From Dioscorea cayenensis subsp. rotundata (Eukaryota > Streptophyta > Magnoliopsida > Dioscoreales > Dioscoreaceae): a DNA stretch of 64,000 bases. The position numbers were made by a program, and so were the translations under genes. The notes under the pieces were generated by a model. That model saw only the letters and a list, made by a program, of their open reading frames with translations. It was not told the origin of the DNA and did not search any database. Location: assembly GCF_009730915.1 (NCBI RefSeq), contig NC_052486.1:21047589-21111588 (forward strand), given 5' to 3'. Of the stretch, positions 47,401 through 58,380 are shown one piece after another (the first letter of the stretch is position 1; each line of letters opens with the position of its first letter).

Positions 47401-50400
47401 TCTAAATAGTCCCTTTACTTTTTCAAATTTACCTTTTGTCCCTCACTTTAAATTGTAACCTTTTAGTCCCTCTACTATGTTTAAATGAGTCATGTCAGTC
47501 TCCCTTTTTGAGGGTTTAGGGTTTAGGGTTTAAGGGGGCTGACATGGCTAAATTAAAAGTGTAGAGGGATGAAAAGGTAACAATTCAAAGTAAAAAGATT
47601 AAAAGAGTAAGTTCGAAAAAGTAGAGGGACTATTTAGGGAGTTATACCTTTTGTTATATTATACTTGTGTTTTATTTTCATTTTACATCGCACTTATACA
47701 GTTAGCAAGGAGATTCCCCATCCAAACTATTTTTTCATCTCTTTTGTAGTTTTTACTTTCATATTTCATATTTCATATTTCGTATTTTTTTATTTTATTC
47801 TCTTTCCTTTCTTGAGCTTCACTTGTGTACTTTCAGTACTTTTTTATTTTATTCTTTCCTTTCTTGAGCTTCACTTGTGTACTTTCAGTACTTCTCAGGA
47901 TTGAATTGTGGAATTGTCTAACATTGGATACTTGGAATTAGATCCCATGTCGAGAATATCACCAACAACTCCTCGTGTTCAAGGCGGGTCTTTCCTTGTT
48001 GTTATGTTCCTAGCAAGAGTGTCAGCCAGTTCCTTGAGTTTCATTCTTGCGAACGTACTCCCGGGAACTCATGAGTGGCGACAGCTGCAGTATCGGACTC
48101 CACTACTCGTAAGCAGGGCACGCCATCCGACTTACAGCCATCAATGCCCGCCTGTCTGTTAAAAAAAAAGAGCCCTTAGCGCCCCGGGATAGGAGTGGGG
48201 GACGGCCCGCCGCAATCTGACGGTACCACCCATCCTACCCTACTACCTATAGGGGGCCGTCCGATATAATCTACCCCTCTTCGATTTCCTTGCTTTGCCC
48301 TGTTTTCATTAAAGACCTCAAGAAAGTCCCACCCTTTTTTCCCCTTCATGTTTTTTTTTTCAATTATTTTGCATGCATCGTGTACATTGGGGACAACATA
48401 CCATTCAAGTGTGAAGGAGGGATTTATTTTTGAATGGATATATTATTATGATGAGTGTAGACCCATGGGCCATGGCAGCCTATGATATTCAGCTTGAGAA
48501 TTTTTAGTGTAGGAAGACAATAGTGCAAGTGCATATTTTTGAACTTGGAGTTTCATCTTCATTCGGCAACCTACATTATTTTGAGCATGAAATCCTAACT
48601 GTTTTGCAACTTGTTCACTTAGGGATGATCCTCGCTGGGTTGACCATTAGTGAGTTATAAAAAAAAAAGTTAAATCGAAATAAAAAATGGGCAATCAGAT
48701 TCTTTATGAATGTCCTACATGAAAAATTGTAATAAAAAGATGGTAGAAAGAGCTATTGCCTTTAAAGAATAAAAGCTGCTCTTAAATAGTTGGATTGTGT
48801 GCATTACAAGTGTGCACTTGATATCCTACGGAGGGAAAAAGCTGCCTCAAAGATGTATGAAGCTACTACCTAATAAATTGAGCTTAGAGTCTGTTTACGT
48901 TAAGCAAATAAGGTCTATAATAGGTTGGACTTGAGTCAACACGGGGAACATTGGCCAGGGTTTGCACACACACGTGGTGAGCCTTGATATTAGGTAAAGC
49001 ATAATTTTCTTAAAACCTCATTGTCACTTAACACTCTGTTTCTTCTACGCACAAGAGAATCCCATTTATTTCTAGGTCAAATGTTATACAAGCATCAATT
49101 ATTTCGTATTTTGTATTTCTTTACTTGAGAACAAGCACAAGCTTAAGTATGGGTTTTTTGATGAGGGCATGAAATACATATTTTTCATATTGTAAGCTTA
49201 TGGACTTAGCTTGTCTTTTAACATAAATTTCTTTATGTTTGTGCTATGTTGGGTATTTTGTGCTTAGTGAGCAGGGAATTAGATACCAGGAACCAAAAAA
49301 AAAAAAAAATGAAAATTAGAGTGAATTAGAGTGAATCGAGCAACAAAGCACATTTACAGATAAGAGCATGGTCCAAGCATGGTTGTGCTTAAGGTGTGTA
49401 GATTACTGTCGCAGACAAATTGAACAGCACAACCCAAGCACAGACTTCCTGCTCAGAGCATTACAGTGCTTAAAGAACATGGGCGTGCTTCTTGGCTGCG
49501 TTTATTATTGGAGTTCCAAAAATCACAAAGATTTGAGTCCTAAGTGCTGCCAACAACCAGTACGGGTCAAACACATTTTAAGAATGGTCATGCACTATTT
49601 TTTTTTACCTACAGTATAAAGCTCGACAACTAAGGTTTTGTTAAATCCAGTCACCAATTTAAAGGTTTTGGCAAGAATAGCTTTCAAAGAATTTCCATTC
49701 AAGTAGAAGATAACTAATGAAGCCTATAAGCTTTTCTTCAGTAACTCAAAGTGCGGAGCTTTAAGATTGATCAATTTTGTCTACATGATGATTTTTAAAG
49801 CATTTTGAGCAGTTCCACCTTTTTAACAGCTTAAGTATTGAATAATAGTATCCTGCTCATCTAAGAAGCCTCAGAAATTAGTTACTACAACTTTCACAAG
49901 TTCTTCTCACCAATGATGCATTGACATGCACATATTTGGGACTGCCATATCAATTGGAGCTTAAAACTGCTTTATGTCATAACATCACTATCATTTTACA
50001 GGAATGAAAAAGGAATTATTCAAGTGGTATTTTTCTAGTGTTTCATAAAATTTTCCCTACTATTATCTTATGCAAAAAGATCAAGAGACAGCTCAAAATA
50101 CCTGGTCCCTAAAAGGCTCAGGAATGCGATAATTGTGGCTGTGTATTTGCTCGCCACGCCATTTATCAATGCCTGTTGCATATTGTAATGCTTAAGTTCT
50201 AACATCCAAAACCATTTATGACAACTACCATGTTAAATATCATAACAAGATTTCACTTAGACCATAACAGATGCAAGGGGGAAACAAACTATGACATGTG
50301 AATTTGAAACCATGTAAAGCTTAAGTTTTTTTTTTCTCTTTCTTTTCACCTCTTAATCTTTGCCTTTTTCTTAACATCATGAACATTATATAACAACTTA

Positions 50401-51027
50401 AAAAAAATAATCACAGTATATTTTAGTTTTTTTTAAGATAATTTTCATACCTTTTACCATAAATAAGATTAAAAAAAGCAACTAAAGAATCAAGAACATC
50501 CTTCCAAGTTCCAACTCACCTGGAATGTCAGCGATCCTCGGCACGGAGTAATGCCCGTTGGCGACGACCACCGCCTCAAACCTTTCCTCCGCCACCGATC
50601 CATCATCATTCCGCCACTCCACGCTCCACTCGCCGCCGTCCCTCGCCAACCAAACCCTAACCACCTCCGCACCAAACCGAACCATCTCCAAAACCCCAAA
50701 ATCCCTCCCGAAACCCTCAAGGAAAGCAAGCACTTCCTCATGCGCCGGGAACGCCCGGGGATCGACGAAACTCTCCGATGGCCCAGGAAACGGGTAATCG
50801 AGGAAACCCATCAGCTGGCGAGGGAGATTGGTGCGCAGCGAGCGGTATAGGCTCCCGTGGACGGCCACCCGATCGGAGTCGGTGGAGGGATCGTAGACCC
50901 ATGTGCCGCCAACGCGGGTAGACTTCTCGAAGACGGTGACCTCGTGGCCCTCGCGGCGGAGCTCCCGGGCGGCGACCAAACCACCAGGTCCGGCTCCGAT
51001 CACTGCCGTTTTCACCGATCGAGCCAT
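41460..51027 (-). CDS. Flavin-containing monooxygenase FMO-A (GS-OX-like)
   Basis: Seven exons in transcription order: 51027-50520, 50172-50102, 42773-42624, 42460-42378, 42277-42142, 41930-41757, 41675-41460, giving 445 residues with all phases closing. Plant class FMOs use FAD and NADPH to oxygenate S or N atoms; GS-OX members act on glucosinolates, and this substrate is unknown. Motifs are the FAD site GAGPGG (residues 11-16), the FMO signature in the form WRGKQIHSHNY, the NADPH loop GMSASS and CTGYEYHFPF. Introns match those of FMO-B, except that intron 2 is 7.3 kb because of nested insertions. The C-terminus runs 16 codons beyond the FMO-B stop owing to changes at the stop codon. Intron 2 also holds an inverted copy of exons 4-5. 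Confidence 0.85.
42103..42529. repeat. Arm 1 of a 427 bp perfect inverted repeat (FMO-A exons 4-5)
   Basis: This native segment of FMO-A runs from intron 3 through exon 4, intron 4 and exon 5 into intron 5. Its reverse complement occurs at 43743-44169 with no difference found in a base-by-base comparison. The spacer is 1213 bp and contains exon 3. Confidence 0.95.
43578..43740 (+). repeat. Direct repeat, left copy (partial LTR plus flank)
   Basis: 163 bp matching 44171-44333 with four substitutions. It consists of a 16 bp flank ending in ATAGC followed by the first 147 bp of the solo LTR. It stops abruptly at the inverted FMO segment. Confidence 0.9.
43743..44169 (+). pseudogene. Inverted, promoterless copy of FMO-A exons 4-5
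   Basis: 427 bp identical to the reverse complement of 42103-42529. Exon 4 maps to 43812-43894 and exon 5 to 43995-44130, in sense orientation on the + strand, with intron 4 and its splice sites kept. Because the intron is present, this is a DNA-level copy, not a retrocopy. It lies antisense within intron 2 of the donor gene. Two extra bases on the left and one on the right separate it from the flanking direct repeats. It also closely resembles FMO-B (about 1 difference in exon 4 and about 5 in exon 5). Confidence 0.95.
44632..44763. repeat. Minisatellite inside the solo LTR
   Basis: About five to six imperfect copies of a 20-30 bp unit built on GGCATGGCCCAAGG plus a GGGC-containing variable part. 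The array explains the repetitive Met/Pro/His-rich reading frames on both strands. Confidence 0.8.
44878..44886 (+). promoter_or_regulatory. TATA box of the solo LTR
   Basis: CTATAAAAG within GCCTATAAAAGGGG sits about 690 bp into the LTR and 410 bp before its end, a usual U3/R position. Transcription from it would run on the + strand, antisense to FMO-A. Confidence 0.6.
45454..46191. mobile_element. Non-autonomous MULE nested in the LTR element
   Basis: The inverted ends TATGAAGCA and TGCTTCATA are flanked by a 10 bp duplication with one mismatch (45444-45453 GTTCCCAGTC, 46192-46201 GCTCCCAGTC). GACACG-type motifs recur in both subterminal regions. The 738 bp interior has no transposase. Removing it rejoins the retrotransposon sequence around CAGTTCCCAGTCGATCCCCC. 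Confidence 0.75.
46202..47388 (+). pseudogene. Degenerate retrotransposon internal region, gag-like
   Basis: Several broken + strand frames are found, for example one encoding [20 protein letters not shown] (about 46224-46290) and another with [16 protein letters not shown]. The style resembles the N-terminal gag or upstream ORF of plant Ty3/gypsy elements, but no conserved enzymatic motif is seen. Frameshifts and stops make it non-functional. The identification is tentative. Confidence 0.4.
47389..47646. mobile_element. Inverted-repeat element with a telomere-like centre
   Basis: The arms are inverted copies (left CTCTAAATAGTCCCTTTAC, right matching GTAGAGGGACTATTTAGGGA) of about 110 bp. 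At the centre (about 47510-47536) lies GGGTTTAGGGTTTAGGGTTT, the plant telomere repeat sequence. The ends resemble those of the MULE at 12982 (AATTCTCTAAA). No clean target duplication was found. It is nested in the retrotransposon. Confidence 0.6.
47647..49158. other. Retrotransposon 3' internal non-coding region
   Basis: No coding potential was recognised. It contains a duplicated stretch around TTTCTTGAGCTTCACTTGTG (about 47810-47832 and 47862-47884), a GC-rich block at about 48170-48260, and the CATTGGGGACAA motif at about 48386. It ends at the purine run before the 3' LTR. Confidence 0.5.
49159..49628 (+). mobile_element. 3' LTR of the degenerate retrotransposon
   Basis: It begins TGATGAGGGCATGAAATAC and aligns with 43205-43560. 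The end near CTCGACA is approximate. FMO-A intron sequence shared with FMO-B (CAGTCACCAATTTAAAGG) resumes at about 49650. Confidence 0.6.
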
Positions 51028-51642
51028 CGTCGTCGACGTGGCCTTTTAATGGACGCTCTTGGCATGGGCCGAATATAACAAGGTCTTGGGGGCCCACTGA
51101 GCCAACTAATCAGTTCACAGAGTTGGCCCAAGTAAAGAGGTTTAAGTGTTTAAGGTTTAATAATATAAATTTTTTATAAAAATTAAGCTCCATGTGGGGG
51201 AGTGTGGGGACTCATCAACTAGAGAATATTTTTTAGGAGTTATAATTATTAAAATGTTATGAATATTATAAATGAAATGAAAGCCTATTATAGCAAGTAT
51301 TTTGGATAATTAGATCGAATCATTGGAACGAATAAATTATAACGGTTTATTCAAATCCTGAATGCCTATAACTAGCCCCCACTCGTATATTGTATGATGT
51401 AGAAGAAAAGAAGAGATAGATAAGAGGAAAGAAGATAAAGAAATAAATTATAAAGGTGTTTAGTAAATATTCTGCCTTTTATTATTCTCTTTATACTTAT
51501 AATATATTCATGAAAATTTATATATATGTTTACATTTGTGAATAAATTATTAGTTGCTTATACAATATATAAATGTTTATAATATTTTTATTTTTTAAAA
51601 AAAATCATACCAAACAAATTTTTTATTATTAACCATGACAAG

Positions 51643-51681
<39 letters not shown>

Positions 51682-51730
51682 GACATAAATATTCTGGAAA
51701 ATGACCTGGTTAACCTTCCATTAATAATAG
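51028..51730. other. FMO-A upstream region
   Basis: The first about 120 bp match the region upstream of FMO-B (shared CGTCGTCGACGTGGCCTTTT, then GAGTTGGCCCAAGT versus GAATTGGCCCAAGT), so the core promoter is duplicated. Beyond this the two diverge, with an (AT)n run at 51645-51677 found only here. Confidence 0.5.
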
Positions 51731-52317
51731 TGACGGAACCAGGACTCGATGGTAGGGAGGCTGAAGCCTAAATGCAAAACTTTAAAAAAAATAATTATTT
51801 TAAATGAAGACTAATGTATTAATATAACAAAATTTCGCATACACATTAAAAAACACATAGAGTATAATTTAAATTTTTGTTATTATATATAGCAAATATA
51901 TAAGATTTTCAATAATTTAGCTAATAAAAAAAATCTCAAGTTTGTATTTTTAAAAAATATAAGGAACCAAGGCATAGCCTAGTGGTTTCCTACCTTGCTT
52001 GTGTTTAGGAGGTCTCGAGTTCGAAACCTCTCAGACACAATGCAAAAAAAAATAAAAAGGTGCTTGTCGCCAATTTGTCAAAAAAAAAAAAAAATATATA
52101 TGTATATATAAAAAATATATGTATATATATATATGTTATAATATATTTGCTATGACTAAACCCACTAACCACTCAAGCACAACTACATTATACATTTTTA
52201 TATATCAAAATAGTCTATTTTACATTAGTTTAAATATAGAAAAATTAACACCATCAAATCTTATAGTGCCTAAAAAAGTAGTGTCTCCGCCACCGAAGGG
52301 AGCTTAAGCCCTGGCTC
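51731..52317. mobile_element. 587 bp insertion upstream of FMO-A
   Basis: It is flanked by AATAG on both sides (51726-51730, 52318-52322). The FMO-B upstream region carries a single AATAG at the same place (about 58131), giving an empty site. The ends (TGACGGAACCAGGACTC and, reversed, GAGCCAGGGCTTAAGCTCCC) are loosely inverted. A SINE is inside. The family is not assigned. Confidence 0.65.
51962..52080 (+). mobile_element. tRNA-derived SINE
   Basis: The A box is TAGCCTAGTGG (51975-51985) and the B box GAGTTCGAAACC (52017-52028), at pol III spacing. The 3' part AAAAAGGTGCTTGTCG is like that of the SINE at 21912-22120. An A-rich tail follows. Confidence 0.7.
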
Positions 52318-52506
52318 AATAGTTATTACAAGTTAATAATTAATCTAATATAATTTTAAAATATTTATAACTATATTAAATAGCACTTGCAGACATCCAC
52401 GTAGAATTGGGATATGAAAGAAGAGCATCAGGAGAAAAAGGAGACATCCTACTATAATTATGTTTTAACACGAAATAATTAGAAAAAAAATTGTATAAAT
52501 ATTTAT

Positions 52507-53891
52507 GGGGAAAGTTTAAAAAAAAATCTATGTGGTTTTCAGTTTTTGTAAATAAAAGCATGTGTTTTTTTTTTACAATTAAGTACTTTGTGGTTTTTTT
52601 ATTTTTACAAATCAAGGAAAAGCCGTCAACGCCGTCTGTGTTTGCTTACATGGCAGGATAAAACTGACTTTTCAAATAAATTTTTTTCCGGTGCTTATTA
52701 GATTAAGTTAGTTTAAGCCTCTAATTACTATATTGATAAAAATTATGCACAAGAATCAAGTTAGGGCAAATCTACCTGAATCCATGGCTATAATTTGATT
52801 TTTTGGTACTAAGTTCATCAAAACCGAATCGGGAGTACCAAAAGAGAGCGGCAACGCTGATGAGTACCATCGGGTCAGTATCTTCTTCATGGATGTTGAT
52901 CTGATCCTCCAAAAACTCAATCTCCAATTCGCAAGCTCTTGTGTCTCGAAATTCCAACTCATCGTGAGGTAGAGCTTCGATTTCTGATATGGCTTGTCTT
53001 GTCTTAACTGGGAAATTCTGAGATTTAGATGGGAAGAGGAAGGAGAGTAGAAGAAAAAGAATAAGAACGATAGAGGAAGAAGACAAGAGGATTGGAGAAA
53101 ATTATGGCTAAAGATGTCCTTCATTGTATTCCTCATTCGATTATATAGCCATATTAAGAGAATCCTTACAATCATTCCATTTTGGCATTTCCTCAAACAT
53201 GTGTTATGCCAAGATATTCTAGCTAACTGTAACAATCTCACTAACAATCTATGAATGGAAATTACAAATCATTCATTTATTTATTATGTACTAATTAATA
53301 ATAACTAATTACTAATCAGCACTAACTACTCCCATGATGAAGTTTGCGAATTTGGTTTGATTCTCTCCTTTGTTTCTCCTTGTGCTCTGCCTATTGAATA
53401 CATTGTTGTGCTGGGCCCCATCAGGATTGCTTCCCATAACAATTTTCCACATCGTCTCTGGAGAAACCGCATCTAATCCTGAACATCGGCGTTCAAGCCG
53501 AGCTCCTCAATGGGGATGACATCAAGAAGAGTCAAGATTTAAAGGTTCAAATAGTAAAAACTGCCGGAGACCAGCGGATTAAGCAACAACAACCAAATCC
53601 GGCCACAAAGGGTGCAATAATCCATGAGCATCTTGCATCGATGAATCAAAACCGGAGACATCAGGCGAGAGGATGATCTTCATTTTAGTTTAAACCAACT
53701 TATAGTTGGCACAAAAAAAATTATGTGAAAGGTCGCTTTTGCCCCACGTAAGCAAACACAGATGGCGCTGACAACACTTTTCTTTGATTTGCAAAAACCG
53801 AAAAACCACAAAGTACTTAATTGTAGAAAAAAAACCCACGTCTTTATTTGCAAAACCCAAAAACCACATAGATTTTTTTTAAACTTCCCCC
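52507..53891. mobile_element. MULE upstream of FMO-A, possibly carrying captured sequence
   Basis: Inverted ends of about 190 bp (left GGGGAAAGTTT and ATCTATGTGG, right their reverse complements) are flanked by a perfect 9 bp duplication AATATTTAT (52498-52506, 53892-53900). The FMO-B upstream region has one related copy (GATATTTAT, about 58213), the empty site. The interior of about 1 kb is less AT-rich than its surroundings and contains open frames on the minus strand (52756-53247 and, in another frame, 52772-53086 reading a hydrophobic stretch then an acidic helix-like region). Neither frame opens with an ATG at its start and no family was recognised. Confidence 0.8.
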
Positions 53892-54070
53892 AATATTTAT
53901 TTATGCCAATCAGAACATTTTGCATAGGTTAAATGAGTTAAATAAATGGAATAAGAGTTAAGCCCGTGAGAATCAGTTTGATGAGAAAGGCTTTAACATC
54001 CTTAATTATACTATACTAAGTACATCTTAAGCACAAATGGGCCGTTGACTCTCACAATGTTTTGAGATTT

Positions 54071-54459
54071 TTCTTCCAGGTTAACTCAATGTTTTGAAGG
54101 TGTTAATATAAGCTTCAATGCAGCTATTGACAAACGCCCCCCATTTATGAACATCACATAAATTTGTAAAATACAAAATAACACCCATCTTCCTCTTTCC
54201 AAATAGATCATCGTTGCTCCTGGTTTGTGGTAAATTCATTAGGTATGATTGCTTGTATGGGCTGTCATTGGATTCTGGCTCCCTGCAACAAGATTCAAAA
54301 ATCTTCGGTTTATGTTCATTGCTAATATTAAAATATGCCACAATTTCTATAATAATCACTTGCACTTCCTTCATAATAAAATTATGACTATTTTTTTATT
54401 TTGTAACCAAACATGCCCTAAAATGCATTAGTTCTTGCACATGATAAAATATAAACCTT
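54071..54459. other. Junction between the two FMO duplication units
   Basis: No gene. The 3' flank of FMO-B (from about 54150) matches the 3' flank of FMO-A (from about 41283), while 53892-54070 matches the DNA at about 58205-58365 upstream of FMO-B. The tandem junction therefore lies near 54070-54150. Confidence 0.6.
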
Positions 54460-57400
54460 TCAGAGGACAGAGATGGATTTCTTTGTCCAATATTCAGCAT
54501 CCCAGTTGTCCCGATACCCGTCATTGTGAGACTTGAGGCTCTCGATAGCTGCACGATACATTTGTATCCTCCATTCCTCTATTGGTGGCAAACTGACCAC
54601 AGAAGTTAGCCAATTCAGATATTCAATCTGCAGTTAAGATCATATAGGATTAATTTGAGTGATGGCAGTTCAATGAAATTGAGAAGACTAAAATGCAAGT
54701 GTTACCAACCTCATTGGGATGAAGAAAGTGTGTATGATGCTTAGGCCGCCCTACTCGCTCTAATTCCTGATAATACGCTTCAACTGATGCCATCATGGTC
54801 TTTTCTGATGGTAACACCACTTTGCTTGATAAAACATGAGCTATCCACTTGGACTGTAACTGTAACGTTATGTTAAAAATCACCTGGGCATAATAGCACA
54901 AAATGATCAAGTCTTTGACTGCCAAAGATTGGGTAGCTTCACCAAGAATTGATTCATTATGGTTAATCAGCTGTTTGCATGGAAAATCTTTAATCCTGTT
55001 CATAATGTATTTAGACAAAAATCCAAATTTGAAGGTTTAGAATTTCAGATGTATCAGCAAACCTTATTAGGTATTCCCACAAAAGAAAGCCAAGGGGCCA
55101 CAGCGGGAGAGAAAACATGCTTATATAGAGGTCCGACTCGGTTGTCTTCAATGCTTATGAACTCATTTGTTTCTAGGAAAGGGAAATGGTACTTGTAACT
55201 GTAAGCAATATCAAATCATGAGAAAACATAGATTGAGTAGAGAATCATTTGAGTAATCAAGTAACTAGTTCCATCGCCTAGTAGGATTAGCACAGCATAC
55301 CCTGTGCAATAGAATATACAATCAGCATGAAGTGATGCACCATCATCAAATTCCACTTCACAATCTTCATGGACATATTTTACCTGTGTAAAAAACACAG
55401 ATTTTATCGCATCAGTTGCATGTTGTGGTGAATATAATTTACCTCAATTATCTCACAAGTGAGAAAGATTGAATATCTGCACACCTTGATAGGGAACAAT
55501 AAAGGAGACACATATGATTAAACTGAAAGTGTATTTACCATTTTGTGTTGCCAAATATTATTATGGTTATCTAACTTTCCAACTACAGTATCTTTGGCTC
55601 TTGAGGATATATGCACTTCCTTCACTACTTTTGAAATTTCTCTAGAGATATCAAGGGCACTAGCTCCCATTCCAATCAGTACCACAACCTGCATACATCA
55701 TCAAGGGTATAAATAGAGAAAAATAGAAAAAAGGGATCATTTATTGTAAACATTAATTGCATGTTGGCGGCCATCATCATGGTTACTCAACTTTTGCACA
55801 AGAATGTGTGTGTGCACTCGTGTGTGCATATTAACACCAAATTAGAACATTTGAAAAAGCTGAGGATACAAGATAAATAGTGCTGTACTTGACGAGAAGC
55901 TGATTCCATTATACACCAAGTACAATTTCCTGCAGGAAACATCTTGTTTCTCCATGTGCAGCTACTCAATTGTTTTCATTGTTTACTGTATTAACAACAT
56001 TGAGAATCAAACTTGGAAAGCACTATTCTCAAAATGAGATTCTCTTACAGTCACCAATTTAAAGGTTCTGGCAAGGATAGCTTTCAAAGAATTTCCATTC
56101 AAGTAGAAGATAACAAATGCAGCTTACAAGCTTTTCTTGAGTAACTCAAAGTGTGGACCTCTAAGATTGATGAAATTCGTCAATGTGATAGTTCCATCTA
56201 TGTGATAGTTTACAACATTTTGAGCAGTTCCATTCTTTTAGCAGCTTAAGTTTTGAATATCAGTATCCTGCTCATCTAAGATGCTTCAGAAATTAGCTAC
56301 TGCAACTTTCATAAGTTTTTTTTACCATGATGCATTGAACATGCACATATTTGGGACTGGCATATCAATCGGTGCTTAGTAGCTGCCAACATCATAACAC
56401 CACTATCATTGTATAGGAATGAAAACGAATCATTTGAATGGTATTTTCTAGTGTTGCATAAAGTTTTCCCTTCTATTTTCTTATGAACAAAAGATAGAGA
56501 GATGGCTCAAAATACCTGGTCCCTAAAAGGCTCAGGAGTGCGATAATTGTGGCTGTGTATTTGCTTGCCACGCCATTTATCAATGCCTGTTGCATATTGT
56601 AATGCTTAAGTTCTAGTATCCAAAACCATTTATGACAACCACCATGCTAATATATCATAACAAGATTTCACTTAGAACACACACTTAATTAAATTATGAC
56701 AAGTTATTTAAAAAAATAAAAAATCACTCTTCTAACCTTTCCCTCCTGCCAACTCCACCATTACAGTCACCATCTATTGTGCATCATCTATTCTTAATCC
56801 CATCACCAGCAACCAACTCCACCATTGCCAAACTCCTATTTTTATTCATTTCAAGATTTTTTTTTTTTTCTCTCAATCTTTCTCATCCACCTTCTCCTCT
56901 ACAACTATCTTCATACAACCATCTCACTTCCCTTTATCATCCTCCTATTCTTTTTATAATTTCAAATATCTTTGTCATTTTATACCATCAAACAGGAACA
57001 AGCATTTTTCCTCAAAGACAAGATAATCACTCTTCTTTGTTTCCTAAAAAGAGAGGGATATTTTATTCAATACTCAAACCATAAATTTTTTTTTTCCAAA
57101 CAAAATGATACTGAATGTATATTTTGATGAATATATTTCATAGTATATTTTAAGTTTTTAAATAATTTTCATAACTTTTACCATAAATAAATAAGATTAA
57201 AAAAAGCAACTAAAGAATCAAGAACATCTTTGCAACTCACCCGGAATCTCAGGGATTCTCGGCACGGAGAAATGCCCGTTGGCGACCACAACCGCCTCAA
57301 ACCTCTCCTCCGCCACCGATCCATCCTCATTCCTCCACTCCACGCTCCACTCGCCGCCATCCCCCTCCAACCAAACCCTAACCACCTCCGCACCAAACCG

Positions 57401-58380
57401 AACCATCTCCAAAACCCCAAAATCCCTCGCGAAACCCTCAAGGAAAGCAAGCACTTCCTCGTGCACCGGGAACGCCCGGGGATCGACGAAGCTCTCCGAT
57501 GGCCCAGGAAACGGGTAATCGAGGAAACCCATCAGCTGGCGAGGGAGATTGGTGCGCAGCGAGCAGTATAGGCTCCCATGGACGGCCACCCGATCGGAGT
57601 CGGTGGTGGGATCGTAGACCCAGGTGCCGCCGACGCGGGTGGACTTCTCGAAGATGGTGACCTCGTGGCCCTCGCGGCGGAGCTCCCTGGCGGCGACCAA
57701 ACCACCAGGTCCGGCTCCGATCACTGCCGTCTTCACCGATCGAGCCATCGTCGTCGACGTGGCCTTTTAATGGAGTGTTTTCAAGTGGGCTTTATATAGT
57801 ATAGGCCCTGTGGCCCAATAGTCCATTCATGGGGCCCACAGAATTGGCCCAAGTGAAGAGGCTTTACTGTTTGACCCATTTGCACAAGGTTTAATAATAT
57901 AAATAAATTATTTAGAAAACAAAATAATGATCCATGTGGCGATTCATCATCATTCATCAATGGGAGAATATTTTAGGAATTATAATTATTGTAAATATTT
58001 ATGATATTTTTTATTTGAATAAATTTTATAAAACGAATTTTTTTATTATGATTAATTATTACAAGCTAAAAACATAATTAACTAAAATATTTTTAAAAAT
58101 GCCCTGGTTAGCCTTCTATTAATAGTTATTACAAGTTAATAATTAATCAAATATAATTTTAAATTTTTTATATTAATGTTCTAACATGTAACAATTTTTT
58201 AAAAAATGTATAGATATTTATTTATGCCAATTAAAGCATACTGCATAGATTGAATAAATGGAACAAGAGTTGAACCTGTGAGAATTAGTCTGATGAGAAA
58301 GGGTTTGACATCCTTAATTATACAAGCCACATCTTAAGCACAAATGGCACCATGATTCTCACCATGTATGGAACAAGACA
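54090..58380. repeat. Tandem duplication unit B (FMO-B and flanks)
   Basis: Homologous over its length to unit A (about 41230-54070), which is longer only because of insertions. Shared upstream text near 58220-58365 and 53895-54050 includes TTTATGCCAAT, GATGAGAAAGG and ACATCCTTAATTATAC. Confidence 0.75.
54460..57748 (-). CDS. Flavin-containing monooxygenase FMO-B (GS-OX-like)
   Basis: Seven exons in transcription order: 57748-57241, 56586-56516, 55688-55539, 55383-55301, 55198-55063, 54883-54710, 54627-54460, giving 429 residues. All splice sites are GT-AG and phases close. It is the compact tandem paralogue of FMO-A, with the same intron positions and very similar sequence; exons 1 to 6 have the same lengths. 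Motifs are GAGPGG (FAD, residues 11-16), WRGKQIHSHNY (FMO signature), GMGASA (NADPH loop) and CTGYKYHFPF. The final Gly usual in the plant NADPH loop is replaced by Ala. The stop codon lies two codons after SIS, so the C-terminus is shorter than in FMO-A. No signal peptide is seen; GS-OX-type FMOs are thought to be cytosolic or ER-associated. The substrate is unknown. Confidence 0.9.

Larger units (their letters stand above)
43205..49628 (+). mobile_element. Degenerate LTR retrotransposon in FMO-A intron 2
   Basis: Two related direct repeats start TGTTGACAGCATGAAATTC at 43205 and TGATGAGGGCATGAAATAC at 49159 and stay similar for about 350 bp (CATAAATTTCTTT, GTTGGGTA, ACTAGGAAC or CCAGGAACC, CGAGCAACAAAGCACATT). 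They are read as 5' and 3' LTRs. A purine run (AAGCTTAAGTATGGG) precedes the 3' LTR. A CATTGGGGACAA plus AAGTGTGAAGGAGG motif at about 48386-48420 is typical of the non-coding part of plant Ty3/gypsy elements. The 5' LTR is broken by the solo LTR complex (43578-45302). No reverse transcriptase or integrase was recognised. FMO-B intron 2 lacks the element, but no clean target duplication was found. The right limit is approximate. Confidence 0.75.

Noticed and set aside
50551-50850. Plus-strand frame of about 99 codons, with a near copy at 57230-57571
   Set aside because: Both are antisense of FMO exon 1; their similarity reflects the gene duplication.
52756-53247. 163-codon minus-strand frame, with a second frame at 52772-53086 that looks like a signal peptide plus helix
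   Set aside because: Neither begins with an ATG, they overlap in different frames, and no family was recognised. Kept only as content of the MULE.
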